Position numbers and translations under genes: made by a program. This document shows, one piece after another, positions 13,863 through 22,198 of a DNA stretch of 29,885 bases. The DNA comes from Haemophilus parahaemolyticus. GTDB lineage: Bacteria; Pseudomonadota; Gammaproteobacteria; Enterobacterales; Pasteurellaceae. The stretch spans positions 1 to 29,885 of the forward strand of contig NZ_JAHAHT010000007.1 of assembly GCF_018373095.1 (NCBI RefSeq). Direction: 5' to 3'. Position 1 is the first letter of the stretch. Every line of letters begins with the position of its first letter. The notes under the pieces were generated by a model. The model did not search any database. It was not told the origin of the DNA and worked only from the letters and a program-made list of their open reading frames with translations.

Positions 13863-16487
13863 ATGAAAACGACATCGCAAATTAGACAGTCCTTTTTGGA
13901 TTTTTTCCATAGCAAAGGACATACTGTAGTAGAAAGTAGTTCGTTAGTTCCTGAAAACGATCCTACTTTGCTTTTTACCAATGCAGGTATGAACCAATTT
14001 AAAGATGTTTTTCTCGGTGTAGAAAAACGCCCTTATACTCGTGCAACGACAGCACAACGCTGTGTGCGTGCAGGTGGTAAACACAACGATTTAGAAAACG
14101 TAGGCTATACAGCTCGCCACCATACATTTTTCGAGATGATGGGTAACTTTAGTTTCGGTGATTATTTTAAACGTGATGCTATTCAATTCGGTTGGGAATT
14201 TTTAACTTCTCCAGAATGGTTAGCTTTGCCGAAAGAAAAACTTTATGTGACTGTTTATGAAACAGATGATGAGGCTTACGATATTTGGCATAACCTTGTA
14301 GGTGTGCCAGCAGATCATATTATTCGCATTGGCGATAATAAAGGTGCACCTTATGCTTCAGATAACTTCTGGGCGATGGGCGATACAGGTCCTTGTGGTC
14401 CTTGTACAGAAATTTTCTACGACCACGGTGAAAAATACTGGGGCGGTTTACCTGGTACACCAGAAGAAGATGGCGACCGTTATATCGAAGTTTGGAACAT
14501 TGTGTTTATGCAATTTAACCGCTTGGCGGATGGCACAATGGAAAAATTACCGAAACCATCAGTAGATACGGGGATGGGGTTAGAGCGTATGACTGCGGTA
14601 ATGCAGCACGTAAACTCAAACTATGAAATAGATATTTTCCAAACCCTAATCAAAACAACAGCGGAATTATTGGGTGTTAAAGATTTAGACAATAAATCAT
14701 TACGCGTAATTGCAGACCACATCCGTTCTTGCTCATATTTAATTGCAGACGGTGTTATACCTTCAAATGAAGGCCGTGGCTACGTTCTCCGTCGTATTAT
14801 CCGTCGTGCAGTGCGTCACGGTAATTTATTAGGTGCAAAAGAAGCATTCTTCTATAAATTAGTACCAACACTTGCAGAAGTAATGGGACACGCAGGTGAA
14901 ATCGTTGCACAGAAACAAGCTTTCATCCAACAAACATTAAAAGCAGAAGAAGAGCAATTTGCTCGCACACTAGAGCGTGGTTTAGCACTGCTTGAAGATG
15001 CATTAGCGAAAGTGGAAAACAAAACCCTTTCAGGTAAAGTAGCATTCAAACTTTATGATACTTACGGCTTCCCACTTGATTTAACTGCTGACGTTTGTCG
15101 TGAGCGTGATATTTTAATTGACGAAGCAGGTTTTGATGCTGAAATGACAGCTCAACGTGAGCGTGCAAAAGCAAGTAGTAACTTTGGTGCAGATTACAGC
15201 AATATCATCAAGGTGGACGGTATAACTGAGTTTGTCGGCTACGATCATGTAACAGCTGATGCGACTGTAGTTGGCTTATTCAGTCAAGGTAAAGCGGTTG
15301 ATGTAATTCAATCTGGTGAAACTGCGATTATTATCTTAGACAAAACGCCATTCTATGCAGAAATGGGTGGTCAAGTGGGTGATAGCGGTCTAATCTCATC
15401 AGAAATTTGCCAGTTTAATGTTGCTGACACCCAAAAATATGGGCAAGTGTTTGGTCATTATGGTCAAGTAGAATCAGGCGAATTACGCATAGGCGATAAA
15501 GTTTCTGCTGAAGTAAATGCAACTCGTCGTCATAGCATTGAACTAAACCACTCAGCAACGCACTTATTGCACTCTGCATTACGTGAAGTATTAGGTGAAC
15601 ATGTTGCTCAAAAAGGTTCATTAGTCAACGAAAACGGCTTACGTTTTGACTTCTCTCAACCAGAAGCAATCACTAAAGTTCAACTTGAAGAAATTGAGCG
15701 TATTGTAAACCGTAAAATTCGTGAAAACATCCCTGTCATCATTGAAGAAATGGATATTGACTCTGCGAAAGCAAAAGGTGCAATGGCTCTCTTCGGTGAA
15801 AAATATGGTGATGTGGTACGTGTGGTTGAAATGAGCGAATTTTCAATTGAACTTTGTGGTGGTACACACGTCCAAAGTACAGGAGACATTGGTTTCTTTA
15901 AACTCACTTCTGAAGGTGCAGTTGCGGCAGGCGTTCGCCGTGTTGAGGCAATTACGGGCGAAATAGCTCTTGCTTGGATCCATCAATTACAACAAGTATT
16001 ACAACACTCTGCAGAATTATTAAAAGCAGATAATACCTCACTTGTAGAAAAAATCCAACAATTACAAGACAAATCAAAACGTACTGAAAAAGAGTTACAA
16101 CAACTTAAAGACAAACAAGCCGCTCTCGCAGGCTCTGAAATTGCTAAACAAGCTCAGCAAATCAATGGCGTAAATGTGGTGGTAACTCAATTAGACAATA
16201 CTGAAGCGAAAACCCTAAGAACGATGGTTGACGACTTGAAAAATCAACTCGGAAGTGCCATAGTTGTTATAGGAACAGTAGCTGATGAAAAAGTGAACTT
16301 GATTGTAGGAGTAACCACTGATTTAACTTCAAAAGTGAAAGCTGGCGAGTTAGTCGGTGAAATGGCAAAACAAGTCGGTGGTAAGGGCGGTGGCCGTCCA
16401 GATATGGCAATGGCTGGCGGTTCTGAACCACAAAATTTATTACAAGCACTGAACTTTGCACAAGAATGGATTCAAGCAAAATTATAA
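13863..16487 (+). CDS. alaS: Alanyl-tRNA synthetase
   Basis: An 874-residue class II synthetase (E. coli 876) that charges tRNA-Ala. The catalytic domain holds the motif-like GMNQFKDVFLG, ARHHTFFEMMGNFSFGDYF and GMGLERM stretches. The editing domain has the zinc-site elements LNHSATHLLH and ELCGGTHVQSTGDIGFF. A coiled-coil segment of about 710-770 (KIQQLQDKSKRTEKELQQL) joins it to a C-terminal domain ending in GGKGGGRPDMAMAGG. The ATG at 13863 has no strong binding site but matches the family start exactly (MKTTSQIRQSFLDFF). It is followed by csrA, the same order as in E. coli. Confidence 0.98.
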   Translation: MKTTSQIRQSFLDFFHSKGHTVVESSSLVPENDPTLLFTNAGMNQFKDVFLGVEKRPYTRATTAQRCVRAGGKHNDLENVGYTARHHTFFEMMGNFSFGDYFKRDAIQFGWEFLTSPEWLALPKEKLYVTVYETDDEAYDIWHNLVGVPADHIIRIGDNKGAPYASDNFWAMGDTGPCGPCTEIFYDHGEKYWGGLPGTPEEDGDRYIEVWNIVFMQFNRLADGTMEKLPKPSVDTGMGLERMTAVMQHVNSNYEIDIFQTLIKTTAELLGVKDLDNKSLRVIADHIRSCSYLIADGVIPSNEGRGYVLRRIIRRAVRHGNLLGAKEAFFYKLVPTLAEVMGHAGEIVAQKQAFIQQTLKAEEEQFARTLERGLALLEDALAKVENKTLSGKVAFKLYDTYGFPLDLTADVCRERDILIDEAGFDAEMTAQRERAKASSNFGADYSNIIKVDGITEFVGYDHVTADATVVGLFSQGKAVDVIQSGETAIIILDKTPFYAEMGGQVGDSGLISSEICQFNVADTQKYGQVFGHYGQVESGELRIGDKVSAEVNATRRHSIELNHSATHLLHSALREVLGEHVAQKGSLVNENGLRFDFSQPEAITKVQLEEIERIVNRKIRENIPVIIEEMDIDSAKAKGAMALFGEKYGDVVRVVEMSEFSIELCGGTHVQSTGDIGFFKLTSEGAVAAGVRRVEAITGEIALAWIHQLQQVLQHSAELLKADNTSLVEKIQQLQDKSKRTEKELQQLKDKQAALAGSEIAKQAQQINGVNVVVTQLDNTEAKTLRTMVDDLKNQLGSAIVVIGTVADEKVNLIVGVTTDLTSKVKAGELVGEMAKQVGGKGGGRPDMAMAGGSEPQNLLQALNFAQEWIQAKL

Positions 16488-16568
16488 TTTAATACCTAGG
16501 CAGGGAAGAATGAATCAGACTTGCCTTGACCTTAAAATTTTATTGGGTCTTTTATCTTGGAGGTGGCG

Positions 16569-16751
16569 ATGCTTATTTTAACTCGGAAAACAGGAGAAAG
16601 TTTACTCGTAGGAAACGATGTCGAAATTACCGTACTAAGCGTACGTGGAAGTCAAGTGAAATTAGGTGTGAATGCACCGAAAGATATTGCAGTTCATAGG
16701 AAGGAAATCTATCAAAAAATTAAAGATACTGAAGCACAACAAACTGAGTAA
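16569..16751 (+). CDS. csrA: Carbon storage regulator CsrA
   Basis: A 60-residue RNA-binding dimer that controls translation and stability of target messages by binding GGA-containing loops. The sequence opens MLILTRKTGESLLVGNDVEI, nearly identical to E. coli CsrA, and includes the conserved VKLGVNAP and VHRKEIYQ, with the RNA-contact residues L4 and R44 region in place. The start at 16569 is fixed by GGAGG at 16559-16563 and by family alignment; an in-frame ATG at 16557 would overlap that site. A weak promoter-like TTGACC with TTTTAT (16526-16555) precedes it. A strong terminator lies about 150 bp downstream. Confidence 0.97.
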   Translation: MLILTRKTGESLLVGNDVEITVLSVRGSQVKLGVNAPKDIAVHRKEIYQKIKDTEAQQTE

Positions 16752-16901
16752 TATTGATATAATAAGAAAGAGAATATTGATAGTTACGTACTTTTTAACT
16801 AAGTATTCAATTTGTGTTTTTAAGTGTTTTAGTCAATTTTCTTGAATTTTAAACTATCGGATCATTTTATTTCTATTTCCTGAATATTAAATCTCGGCAA
16901 T

Positions 16902-16935
16902 AAAACCCACTTACTGTATACAATAAGTGGGTTTT
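16902..16935. terminator. Intrinsic terminator downstream of csrA
   Basis: AAAACCCACTTA and TAAGTGGGTTTT are perfect 12-bp arms with a 10-nt loop, followed by CATTTTTT. It could also work in the other direction because of the flanking A residues. Confidence 0.85.
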
Positions 16936-17342
16936 CATTTTTTAATCACTCTAAAAATCAACCGATCTTTAGAACTTTATTAGTTCGTTATCTTCAGAAT
17001 AGCAATGTTTTTGATGTGATGATTACGTTCATTGAAGCTTATGAATACTCTTCCTTGCCGTGCGTAAGTTGTTGGAAGTTTTGATGTAAGAGTTTGAGGG
17101 GAAGGATTAGGAAAAAGCGGTTTTTATTACATTTTCGTCCAAGTAAAATTACTATGTAGGTTACCTGCGAATTCTCAGTAAAATAGCGGTTGATCTTTGC
17201 TCCACTTTCACTTAGAATACGCACTCTTTTAGGCGTTAGATATAAATCTAGCATGTTATCAATTACATATGGTACTTATCAGCGGTTCAATTTTATGTTG
17301 AAACAAGATAAGTGGCGATATGGCTTCTTATGAGGTTTTCCA
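16936..17342. other. Intergenic stretch before rpmE with no supported gene
   Basis: Together with 16752-16901 this forms a 591-bp gap. It contains scattered AGCGGT fragments and an open frame of 71 codons on the minus strand (17039-17254, beginning MLDLYLTPKRVRILSESG), which has no recognisable family and no clear binding site. I see no tRNA, riboswitch or mobile element. It could hold the rpmE promoter and leader, a small RNA, or a decayed gene. Confidence 0.5.
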
Positions 17343-17555
17343 ATGAAACAAGGTATTCATCCAGAATATACTGAAATTACGGCAACATGTTCATGTGGTA
17401 ACGTAATTAAAACTCGCTCAACTGTGGGTAAAAGCTTAAATTTAGACGTATGTGGCAATTGCCACCCATTCTACACGGGTAAACAACGTGTGGTTGATAC
17501 TGGTGGTCGTGTTGAACGCTTTAACAAACGTTTCAGCATCCCAAGCACAAAATAA
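17343..17555 (+). CDS. rpmE: 50S ribosomal protein L31, zinc-binding type
   Basis: A 70-residue ribosomal protein. Starting MKQGIHPEYTEITATCSCGN, it has the zinc ligands C16, C18, C37 and C40 (CSC and VCGNC), so it is the zinc-containing form of L31 and not the zinc-free paralogue induced under zinc limitation. GAGG about 8 bp upstream is the binding site. It stands alone between the csrA terminator and its own terminator, as in many gamma-proteobacteria. Confidence 0.97.
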   Translation: MKQGIHPEYTEITATCSCGNVIKTRSTVGKSLNLDVCGNCHPFYTGKQRVVDTGGRVERFNKRFSIPSTK

Positions 17556-17566
17556 TGTATTTTATA

Positions 17567-17596
17567 AAAAGAACCTCGCTTTAGCGAGGTTCTTTT
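17567..17596. terminator. Intrinsic terminator of rpmE
   Basis: AAAAGAACCTCGCT and AGCGAGGTTCTTTT form a perfect 14-bp stem with a 2-nt gap, 11 bp after the rpmE stop. The flanking A and T runs would allow use in both directions; fis on the minus strand ends about 125 bp away. Confidence 0.9.
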
Positions 17597-17721
17597 ATGG
17601 CTAGCTTTTACTGCTAGATGCTTAATAAAAAGAGTTGCTAAGAGTATTAAAAAATAAACATTAGCAACTCTTATCTAATATACTTTTATTTGATAAGTTC
17701 TTTCAATCTTTGTGTAGAAAA

Positions 17722-18015
17722 TTAACCCATACCGTATTTTTTTAATTTTTTACGTAATGTACCACGGTTAATGCCAAGCATAGTTGCGGCACGAGTTTGA
17801 TTACCGCGTGTATATTGCATCACCATATCAAGCATTGGATGCTCAACTTCAGATAATACTAATTCGTATAATTCTGTTGGATCTTCATTGTTTAATTGTG
17901 CTAAATAATTCTTTAATGCTGCTTTTACGTTATCACGTAGTGGTTTTACTACTTGTTGAGCTTGTGCATTTAGCATCGTAACCGTTAATGGGTTGTTTAC
18001 TGGTTGTTCAATCAT
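17722..18015 (-). CDS. fis: DNA-binding protein Fis
   Basis: A 97-residue nucleoid protein (E. coli 98) that bends DNA and activates rRNA and other growth genes. The C-terminal helix-turn-helix GNQTRAATMLGINRGTLRKKLKKYGM is essentially that of E. coli Fis, and the N-terminal beta-hairpin arm (LTVTMLNAQ) is present. It begins 13 bp after the dusB stop and is in one operon with dusB, the order conserved across gamma-proteobacteria. Expression is probably growth-rate dependent through the dusB promoter. Confidence 0.97.
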   Translation of the reverse strand: MIEQPVNNPLTVTMLNAQAQQVVKPLRDNVKAALKNYLAQLNNEDPTELYELVLSEVEHPMLDMVMQYTRGNQTRAATMLGINRGTLRKKLKKYGMG

Positions 18016-18028
18016 TTCCTTTATCCAC

Positions 18029-18994
18029 TTAATCTAAGAGATCTTCTACAAAACCTTCTAATGCATTGAGTTGTGCTTTCGTACTCTCTAATGCATTAAA
18101 AGCACGCTTAAAAGTTGAGTTTGGTGCTAAATTTTCTATATACCAACCGATATGTTTCCGAGCAATTCGATATCCTTTTTCTTCACCATAGAACTGATGA
18201 AGATCTTGGATATGTCGCAACATAAAGCGACATTTTTCTTCCGTTGGTAATATAGCATAATAACCATTCTCTAAAAAATCATTCACTTCCTTGAATATCC
18301 AAGGGCGACCATAAGCTCCTCTGCCAATCATTACAGCATCTGCACCCGTGTAATCAAGCACAAATTTCGCTTTCTCAGCAGAAGTAATATCCCCATTGGC
18401 AATAATTGGAATGGAAACTGCATTTTTGACCGCTTTAATGCTCTCATATTCTGCTTCTCCGTTGAATAAACAACTTCGTGTACGTCCATGAAGCGTTAAA
18501 GCCTGAATTCCCGCTTGCTCTGCAATTTGGGCAATTTCTACGCAATTTCGATTCTCAAGATCCCAACCTGTTCGAATTTTTAAAGTAACAGGTACATCCA
18601 CAGCATTAACCACAGCATTTAAAATATCAGCGACTAAATCTGGCTCACGCAAAAGGGCAGAGCCTGCCATTTTTTTGTTTACCTTTTTAGCTGGGCATCC
18701 CATATTGATATCAATAATTTCAGCACCATAGCTCACGTTTACTTTTGCTGCTTCTGCCATTTCAATAGGATCAGCTCCTGCAATTTGTACAGCATTAATT
18801 CCAATTTCTTGGTGATGAGCTAAACGCAGTTTAGACTTTTCGGTATGCCATACATCAGGGTTAGTTGACATCATTTCAGAGAAGGTAAGCCCAGCACCAA
18901 GCTGGCTACATAAACGGCGAAATGGTTGGTCAGTGACCCCTGCCATTGGTGCGAGGAAAATACGGTTTTTAAATTCATATTGTCCAATTCGCAT
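18029..18994 (-). CDS. dusB: tRNA-dihydrouridine synthase B
   Basis: A 321-residue FMN enzyme, the same length as E. coli DusB, that reduces uridine to dihydrouridine in the tRNA D-loop. MRIGQYEFKNRIFLAPMAGVTDQPFRR is the flavin-binding start; IIDINMGCPAKKV holds the catalytic cysteine; LTLHGRTR, IIANGDI and VMIGRGAYGRPWIF are the FMN phosphate-binding part of the barrel. A clear GGAG precedes the ATG. It is the first gene of the dusB-fis operon. A terminator-like hairpin lies in its leader. Confidence 0.97.
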   Translation of the reverse strand: MRIGQYEFKNRIFLAPMAGVTDQPFRRLCSQLGAGLTFSEMMSTNPDVWHTEKSKLRLAHHQEIGINAVQIAGADPIEMAEAAKVNVSYGAEIIDINMGCPAKKVNKKMAGSALLREPDLVADILNAVVNAVDVPVTLKIRTGWDLENRNCVEIAQIAEQAGIQALTLHGRTRSCLFNGEAEYESIKAVKNAVSIPIIANGDITSAEKAKFVLDYTGADAVMIGRGAYGRPWIFKEVNDFLENGYYAILPTEEKCRFMLRHIQDLHQFYGEEKGYRIARKHIGWYIENLAPNSTFKRAFNALESTKAQLNALEGFVEDLLD

Positions 18995-19027
18995 TATTTC
19001 TCCGTATTCTTCTTAAAATATCAACGA

Positions 19028-19058
19028 AAAAAGATGCAATTCCATACTGCATCTTTTT
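19028..19058 (-). terminator. Terminator-like hairpin between sixA and dusB
   Basis: AAAAAGATGCA and TGCATCTTTTT are perfect 11-bp arms with a 9-nt loop, and on the minus strand end in T-rich sequence. It may end sixA transcription (stop at 19191), but it lies downstream of the likely dusB promoter, so it may attenuate dusB-fis as well. Confidence 0.7.
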
Positions 19059-19104
19059 ACAATTTTGCTTAATTGTTATTCAACATCAGCAATCAAGGGA
19101 GCGT

Positions 19105-19133
19105 ATCATACGCATTTTTCACACGTTTGAGAA
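19105..19133 (-). promoter_or_regulatory. Probable dusB-fis promoter
   Basis: On the minus strand TTCTCA (19128-19133), a 17-bp spacer and TATGAT (19105-19110) are followed by the GC-richer ACGCTCCC. A GC-rich discriminator is typical of stringently controlled promoters such as that of E. coli fis. The -35 is weak. Confidence 0.4.
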
Positions 19134-19190
19134 GAGTGATTTTTAAACAATTTAATAAAAAAGGTGAAAAAATCTGCTTGATTTTTTTGT

Positions 19191-19679
19191 TTAAGCCATT
19201 TTCTCTTGTAAAAGCACACCTTTTAGCCCATTCCAATGGATTTCAGCTATCACAGCAGGGTAAAAATGTACGCTTTGTTGATATTGTGTGAATGTTTGGA
19301 CTAAATCAAATACAAGAGGTAAATGTGAAACAATAAGCACCTGATTTGCCCCCTCTTCATTTAAAAAGGCAAGATAATCTTGGATCATATCAGGCGAACC
19401 ATTTGGTGTAATCTCATCCCACTCCTCAATAATATTTGCAAAATTTTGTGAAAAGCCAACCGCTTGCATTCCTTGTGTCAGAGCCGTAAGCGTTTGCTTA
19501 GCTCGAAAATAAGGGCTAACCAATATTTTATCGAGCTGAATATTTCTTTTTATACACTGTTCACCTAGCCATTTTCCCTGTAAAAATGCTGCATTTTTTC
19601 CCTTTTCTGTTAAAGTTCTTTCGCTATCTATTAGAGCATTAAAATCTGCCTCACCATGACGCATAATCCAGATGTTCAT
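19191..19679 (-). CDS. sixA: Phosphohistidine phosphatase SixA
   Basis: A 162-residue histidine phosphatase of the phosphoglycerate-mutase-like superfamily. MNIWIMRHGEADF gives the catalytic RHG at the N-terminus, KILVSPYFRAKQTL supplies the conserved arginine region and LIVSHLPLVFDL the second histidine. Its short length (E. coli 161) and lack of other domains identify SixA, which in E. coli acts on phosphorylated His of ArcB and of the nitrogen-PTS protein NPr. A nitrogen-PTS protein, PtsN, is encoded further along in this window. AGGAAACAG precedes the ATG. Confidence 0.93.
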   Translation of the reverse strand: MNIWIMRHGEADFNALIDSERTLTEKGKNAAFLQGKWLGEQCIKRNIQLDKILVSPYFRAKQTLTALTQGMQAVGFSQNFANIIEEWDEITPNGSPDMIQDYLAFLNEEGANQVLIVSHLPLVFDLVQTFTQYQQSVHFYPAVIAEIHWNGLKGVLLQEKMA

Positions 19680-19699
19680 AAGCTGTTTCCTATTTTTTA

Positions 19700-19757
19700 T
19701 TTCAAGAATTATATTTTAGGCGTATAATACCCCACGTTTTGTACAGTTATTACTGTA
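19700..19757 (+). promoter_or_regulatory. Promoter and downstream dyad of pykA
   Basis: A perfect -10 TATAAT (19723-19728) has a weak -35 (TTTCAA, 19700-19705) 17 bp before it. Directly after, TACAGT-TATT-ACTGTA (19742-19757) is a perfect 6-bp dyad covering the expected start of transcription. The polarity is opposite to a LexA box, and it matches no operator I know. Confidence 0.45.
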
Positions 19758-19802
19758 TCAAGAAAATTTTTTAAAATCTAACTTTCAATATTGGAGTAAT
19801 CA

Positions 19803-21242
19803 ATGTCTCGAAAATTAAGAAGAACTAAAATTGTTACCACATTAGGTCCTGCAACAGACCGTGGCAATACTTTAGAAAAAATTATTGCAGCAGGTGCAAA
19901 TATGGTTCGTATGAACTTTTCTCATGGTGTTCCGGAAGATCACATTGAGCGTGCAAATAAAGTGCGTGAAATTGCGGCTAAATTAGGGAAAACCGTGGCA
20001 ATTTTAGGTGACTTACAAGGTCCTAAAATCCGCGTTTCTACGTTTAAAGATGGCAAAATCTTCTTAAACATCGGCGATAAATTTACTTTAGATGCAGATT
20101 TACCACGTGGTGAAGGCCACCAAGATGCGGTAGGCTTAGACTATAAAAACTTACCAAACGATGTAGTGCCAGGCGATATTCTTTTATTAGACGATGGTAA
20201 CGTTCAATTAAAAGTATTAGAAGTAGATGGCGTGAAAGTTCATACTGAAGTGACAGTTGGCGGCCCTTTATCAAACAATAAAGGGATCAACAAATTAGGT
20301 GGTGGCTTATCTGCACCAGCATTAACTGAAAAAGATAAGAACGACATCAAATTAGCTGCGAAAATCGGTGTGGATTACTTAGCGGTATCATTCCCACAAT
20401 CAAGTGCAGATTTAAACTACGCACGTCAATTAGCACACGAGGCAGGTTTAGATGCAAAAATCGTGGCGAAAGTAGAACGTGCTGAAACCGTTGCAACAGA
20501 AGAAGCAATGGATGATATCATCTTAGGTGCAGACGTAATTATGGTGGCACGAGGTGACTTAGGCGTTGAGATTGGTGATGCAGCATTAGTGGGTGTTCAA
20601 AAACGTTTAATCCGTCGTTCACGTAAATTGAACCGTGTAGTGATTACAGCAACCCAAATGATGGAGTCTATGATCAAAAAACCAATGCCAACCCGTGCAG
20701 AGGTAATGGACGTTGCGAATGCAGTATTAGATGGTACTGATGCAGTAATGCTTTCAGGCGAAACGGCAAACGGTGATTATCCAGTTGAAACGGTGAAATC
20801 AATGGCTGAGGTGTGTTTAGGTGCAGAAACAATGCCAAGCATCAACATTTCTCGTCACCGTATGGAAGGGACATTCACGCACGTTGATGAGGCAACGGCA
20901 ATGTCTGCAATGTACACTGCAAACCATTTAGAAGGCGTTTCTGCAATTATTGCATTAACTCACTCAGGTGAAACGGCTAAATTAATGAGTCGCATCAGTT
21001 CAGGCTTACCAATTTTTGCATTATCACGTAATCCGCGTGCATTAAATCGTGCAGCATTATATCGTGGTGTAACACCAGTATTCTACGATGAAGAAAGCCG
21101 CACAATTGATGGTGCGAAAAAAGCGTTAGCATTATTAAAAGAGCAAGGTTATTTATTAGCAGGTGATTTAGTGTTATTAACGCACGGCGATGAATTAAAA
21201 GAAGGTGGCACAAATACTTGCCGTATCTTAAAAGTTGAGTAA
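19803..21242 (+). CDS. pykA: Pyruvate kinase II
   Basis: A 479-residue glycolytic enzyme that transfers phosphate from phosphoenolpyruvate to ADP. MSRKLRRTKIVTTLGPATDRGNTLEKIIAAGANMVRMNFSHG and ILGDLQGPKIRV are the active-site start; VAKVERAE and MVARGDLGVEIG hold catalytic and metal ligands; ITATQMMESM and GTDAVMLSGETA complete the barrel, and the C-terminal allosteric domain follows from about residue 350. Similarity is strongest to E. coli PykA (AMP and sugar-phosphate activated) rather than PykF. TTGGAGTAATCA gives the binding site. It is monocistronic, ended by a strong terminator. Confidence 0.97.
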   Translation: MSRKLRRTKIVTTLGPATDRGNTLEKIIAAGANMVRMNFSHGVPEDHIERANKVREIAAKLGKTVAILGDLQGPKIRVSTFKDGKIFLNIGDKFTLDADLPRGEGHQDAVGLDYKNLPNDVVPGDILLLDDGNVQLKVLEVDGVKVHTEVTVGGPLSNNKGINKLGGGLSAPALTEKDKNDIKLAAKIGVDYLAVSFPQSSADLNYARQLAHEAGLDAKIVAKVERAETVATEEAMDDIILGADVIMVARGDLGVEIGDAALVGVQKRLIRRSRKLNRVVITATQMMESMIKKPMPTRAEVMDVANAVLDGTDAVMLSGETANGDYPVETVKSMAEVCLGAETMPSINISRHRMEGTFTHVDEATAMSAMYTANHLEGVSAIIALTHSGETAKLMSRISSGLPIFALSRNPRALNRAALYRGVTPVFYDEESRTIDGAKKALALLKEQGYLLAGDLVLLTHGDELKEGGTNTCRILKVE

Positions 21243-21265
21243 TCTTTAGTAATTTTAAGATAAAT

Positions 21266-21298
21266 AAAAGGCTAATTCTATGATGGAATTAGCCTTTT
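21266..21298. terminator. Bidirectional terminator between pykA and sodA
   Basis: AAAAGGCTAATTC and GAATTAGCCTTTT are perfect 13-bp arms with a 7-nt loop, placed between two converging genes. Confidence 0.9.
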
Positions 21299-21328
21299 AG
21301 TTATTTATTAGTCTTGTTGTTACTAAGA

Positions 21329-21970
21329 TTATTTTGCACAACCGCAAGTGTTTAATTTATCTTCAAAACGGCGTGTTGCTTCGTCCCAGTTTACTACGTT
21401 CCAGAATGCTTTGATGTAGTCTGGACGACGGTTTTGGTAGTTTAAGTAGTAAGCGTGTTCCCAAACATCTAAACCTAAGATAGGGTAACCTGAAACTCCA
21501 GACACAGCTTTACCCATTAACGGAGAATCTTGGTTTGCGGTTGAAACAACAGCTAATTTTCCATCTTCTAATACTAACCATGCCCAACCTGAACCGAAAC
21601 GAGTTGCTGCAGCTTGTTCAAATTGTGCTTGGAATGCTTCAACAGAACCGAAATCACGCACGATCGCGTCTTTTAATGCACCTTGTAAAGTTGTACCAGT
21701 TTTTAAACCTTTCCAGAATAACGTATGGTTCACGTGACCGCCCACATTGTTACGCACTGCAACACGTTTTTCTGCTGGAACTTGCTCAAGGTCTGAAATT
21801 AATTTACCTGGACATTGTTCTAATAATTCTGGATATGCTTCTAATGCTGCATTTGCATTATTCACATAAGTTTGGTGATGTTTAGAATGGTGGATTTCCA
21901 TTGTTCTTGCATCAAAATGTGGTTCTAATGCACCGTATGCATAGCCTAATTCTGGTAATGTGTATGCCAT
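21329..21970 (-). CDS. sodA: Manganese superoxide dismutase
   Basis: A 213-residue enzyme that dismutates superoxide in the cytoplasm. MAYTLPELGYAYGALEPHFD is the family start. Metal ligands lie in MEIHHSKHH, in GGHVNHTLFW, and in DVWEHAYYL (Asp and His). GGHVNHTLFWKGL and GSGWAWLV are of the manganese type. The tail ends in CGCAK, with two cysteines not usual in E. coli SodA. The ATG at 21970 has GAGGATAA upstream and is preferred to the upstream in-frame ATG at 22039. A degenerate FNR-like site lies about 100 bp upstream, which would agree with anaerobic repression as in E. coli. Confidence 0.96.
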   Translation of the reverse strand: MAYTLPELGYAYGALEPHFDARTMEIHHSKHHQTYVNNANAALEAYPELLEQCPGKLISDLEQVPAEKRVAVRNNVGGHVNHTLFWKGLKTGTTLQGALKDAIVRDFGSVEAFQAQFEQAAATRFGSGWAWLVLEDGKLAVVSTANQDSPLMGKAVSGVSGYPILGLDVWEHAYYLNYQNRRPDYIKAFWNVVNWDEATRRFEDKLNTCGCAK

Positions 21971-22065
21971 TGTTATTATCCTCAAATATATAAAATAATA
22001 GGTAAAACTTGAGTTAAAACTCGCCGTAAATTCTACCAAAAAATAGTCGGTTAATACACTTTAAT

Positions 22066-22079
22066 TTGATCTATCGCAA
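22066..22079. promoter_or_regulatory. Possible FNR-like site between sodA and lnt
   Basis: TTGAT-CTAT-CGCAA matches TTGAT-N4-ATCAA at 8 of 10 positions, the same degenerate form as upstream of fnr. FNR and ArcA repress sodA in E. coli, so the location is reasonable, but the match is weak. Confidence 0.3.
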
Positions 22080-22198
22080 ATATTTGTAATATTTTGAGAC
22101 ATCAACAAGTTTTAATGTGTAGATTGTTATTTTTACTGCCTATTGTATACTGCTGACTAAATCTTAAATTCAGCATTTAAAGTATTTCTTTTTAGAAT

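Noticed and set aside
16752..16901. tRNA gene after csrA, as in E. coli
   Set aside because: No cloverleaf elements (such as GTTCRANNC T-loop sequence) were found in the AT-rich stretch.
17039..17254. 71-codon open frame on the minus strand before rpmE
   Set aside because: No recognised motif, no clear ribosome binding site, and a composition consistent with chance; kept only as a note in the intergenic entry.
19069..19086. Tiny minus-strand frame ATG-TTG-AAT-AAC-AAT-TAA before the dusB hairpin, as a possible attenuation leader peptide
   Set aside because: Three Asn codons are suggestive, but the frame is only five codons and has no ribosome binding site.
19742..19757. LexA (SOS) box at pykA
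   Set aside because: The dyad has ACAG on the left and CTGT on the right, opposite to the CTGT-N8-ACAG LexA consensus.
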